A DNA stretch of 5,896 bases, taken from an uncultured Armatimonadota bacterium. Its GTDB lineage: Bacteria > Armatimonadota > UBA5829 > DTJY01. A program made the translations under genes and the position numbers. This document shows positions 5,370 to 5,896 of this stretch, piece by piece. Location of the stretch: positions 1 to 5,896 of the forward strand of contig CALNCU010000158.1 in assembly GCA_937875395.1 (NCBI GenBank), written 5' to 3'. The notes under the pieces are model-generated. The model ran no database searches. It was not told the origin of the DNA and saw only the letters and a list, made by a program, of their open reading frames with translations. How positions within the stretch are numbered: the first letter of the stretch is position 1; the number at the start of each line of letters is the position of its first letter.

Positions 5370-5896
5370 TTATCGTCCTTTCCCTTTGGGATGGGATGAC
5401 CACGCAGGGTAGTAGTTATCTCCACGACCGCCTGTAAGGTTGACTTTGTTTTCTCCGGAAGCATCTACCGCCCATATATCGCGCATGCCATCCTCCCGGC
5501 TGACTGCGCATGCAATCCTGGAGCTATCCGGCGACCAGGTAGGCTGCCGCGCATCTCCGGCAATCAAGAGGCGGGGTTTTCCGCCGGTTGCATCTATAAC
5601 ATAGATACCCTTGCATGCATCCGGCGAGCCGTCTATTACCTTCCACATCTCAAAGGCAATCTTGGTGCCGTCCGGCGACCATACGGGGTTTTGCGGGCCC
5701 ATTCCGTCCCCTTTGCTTTCAAAAAGGGGTTTTTGGGCCATAGACTGGTAGTCTCTTACCTGCAGCCCGTTTGTCTCCTCCATGCCAATGTACGCCGCCG
5801 CAACACGCAGGCCGCTGGGCGCCCATGCGGCATCAAGGGCGTGGGCGACTCCTATTGGGATGGGGCGGAACAAACTTGGGTCTACTACCGGCTTGC
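5370..5896 (-). CDS. PD40/TolB-like beta-propeller protein, N-terminus missing
   Basis: 174 residues are visible. The frame is open at the right edge, so the N-terminus and any signal peptide lie outside. At least three PD40 (WD40-like) repeats are present, each with the W-[SA]-P-[DS] blade signature: AAWAPSGLRVAAAY (22-35), PVWSPDGTKIAFEMW (70-84) and PTWSPDSSRIACAV (118-131). Outer strands GIYVIDATGGKPR (96-108) and DIWAVDASGENKVNLTGG (139-156) also fit, and a clipped fourth, YPAWSS (162-167), ends in a basic tail. Such proteins are usually exported binding or scaffold proteins; the ligand is unknown. The gene ends 8 bases before the methyltransferase start, so the two are probably co-transcribed, but no functional link is evident. 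An internal TTG at 5873 is not a convincing start, because the frame continues beyond it. Confidence 0.88.
   Translation of the reverse strand, partial: KPVVDPSLFRPIPIGVAHALDAAWAPSGLRVAAAYIGMEETNGLQVRDYQSMAQKPLFESKGDGMGPQNPVWSPDGTKIAFEMWKVIDGSPDACKGIYVIDATGGKPRLLIAGDARQPTWSPDSSRIACAVSREDGMRDIWAVDASGENKVNLTGGRGDNYYPAWSSHPKGKGR

Noticed and set aside
5362..5403. GTG start at 5403 for the methyltransferase
   Set aside because: It overlaps the PD40 gene by 34 bases without a good ribosome binding site; the added 14 residues precede the usual D12 N-terminus.

Overview
This 5.9 kb stretch is bacterial chromosome with moderate GC and tightly packed, mostly housekeeping genes. I see no phage, transposon, CRISPR or tRNA/rRNA signature. 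The taxon cannot be fixed from the sequence. A zinc-ribbon L28, an L28-adjacent YqhQ-like (DUF1385) protein fused to CBS domains, and a TolB-like PD40 propeller protein would suit a deep-branching Terrabacteria lineage such as Armatimonadota. That is a low-confidence inference.

Layout, left to right. (1) Positions 1-858, minus: a CBS-pair/DUF1385 membrane protein whose C-terminus runs off the left edge. (2) Positions 967-1182, plus: rpmB (ribosomal protein L28), the only plus-strand gene, with its own promoter, a strong ribosome binding site and a strong terminator. (3) Positions 1370-1933, minus: a GNAT acetyltransferase of the RimJ/RimL type. (4) Positions 1934-2257: a 324-base gene-free stretch. 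It holds the GNAT ribosome binding site and promoter (about 1938-1991), an array of degenerate repeats (about 1989-2143) and the prs terminator (2191-2232). I see nothing in 2144-2190. (5) Positions 2258-3205, minus: prs (PRPP synthetase). (6) Positions 3413-4087, minus: an MgtC/SapB-family membrane protein, with its terminator and the prs upstream region in 3206-3412. (7) Positions 4186-5361, minus: an orphan D12-class adenine-N6 DNA methyltransferase. (8) Positions 5370-5896, minus: a PD40/TolB-like propeller protein, N-terminus outside the window, ending 8 bases before the methyltransferase start and probably co-transcribed with it.

The genes do not form one pathway. Apart from the PD40-methyltransferase pair they look like separate transcription units: rpmB, prs and mgtC have good terminators, and the GNAT gene a weak one. 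I found no convincing new multi-gene system. The points most worth a second look are a substitution at a catalytic loop position of Prs (KHH where KRR is usual), the nested repeat array before the GNAT gene, the CBS-DUF1385 fusion, and a 9-base homopolymer inside the methyltransferase that could allow on/off switching.
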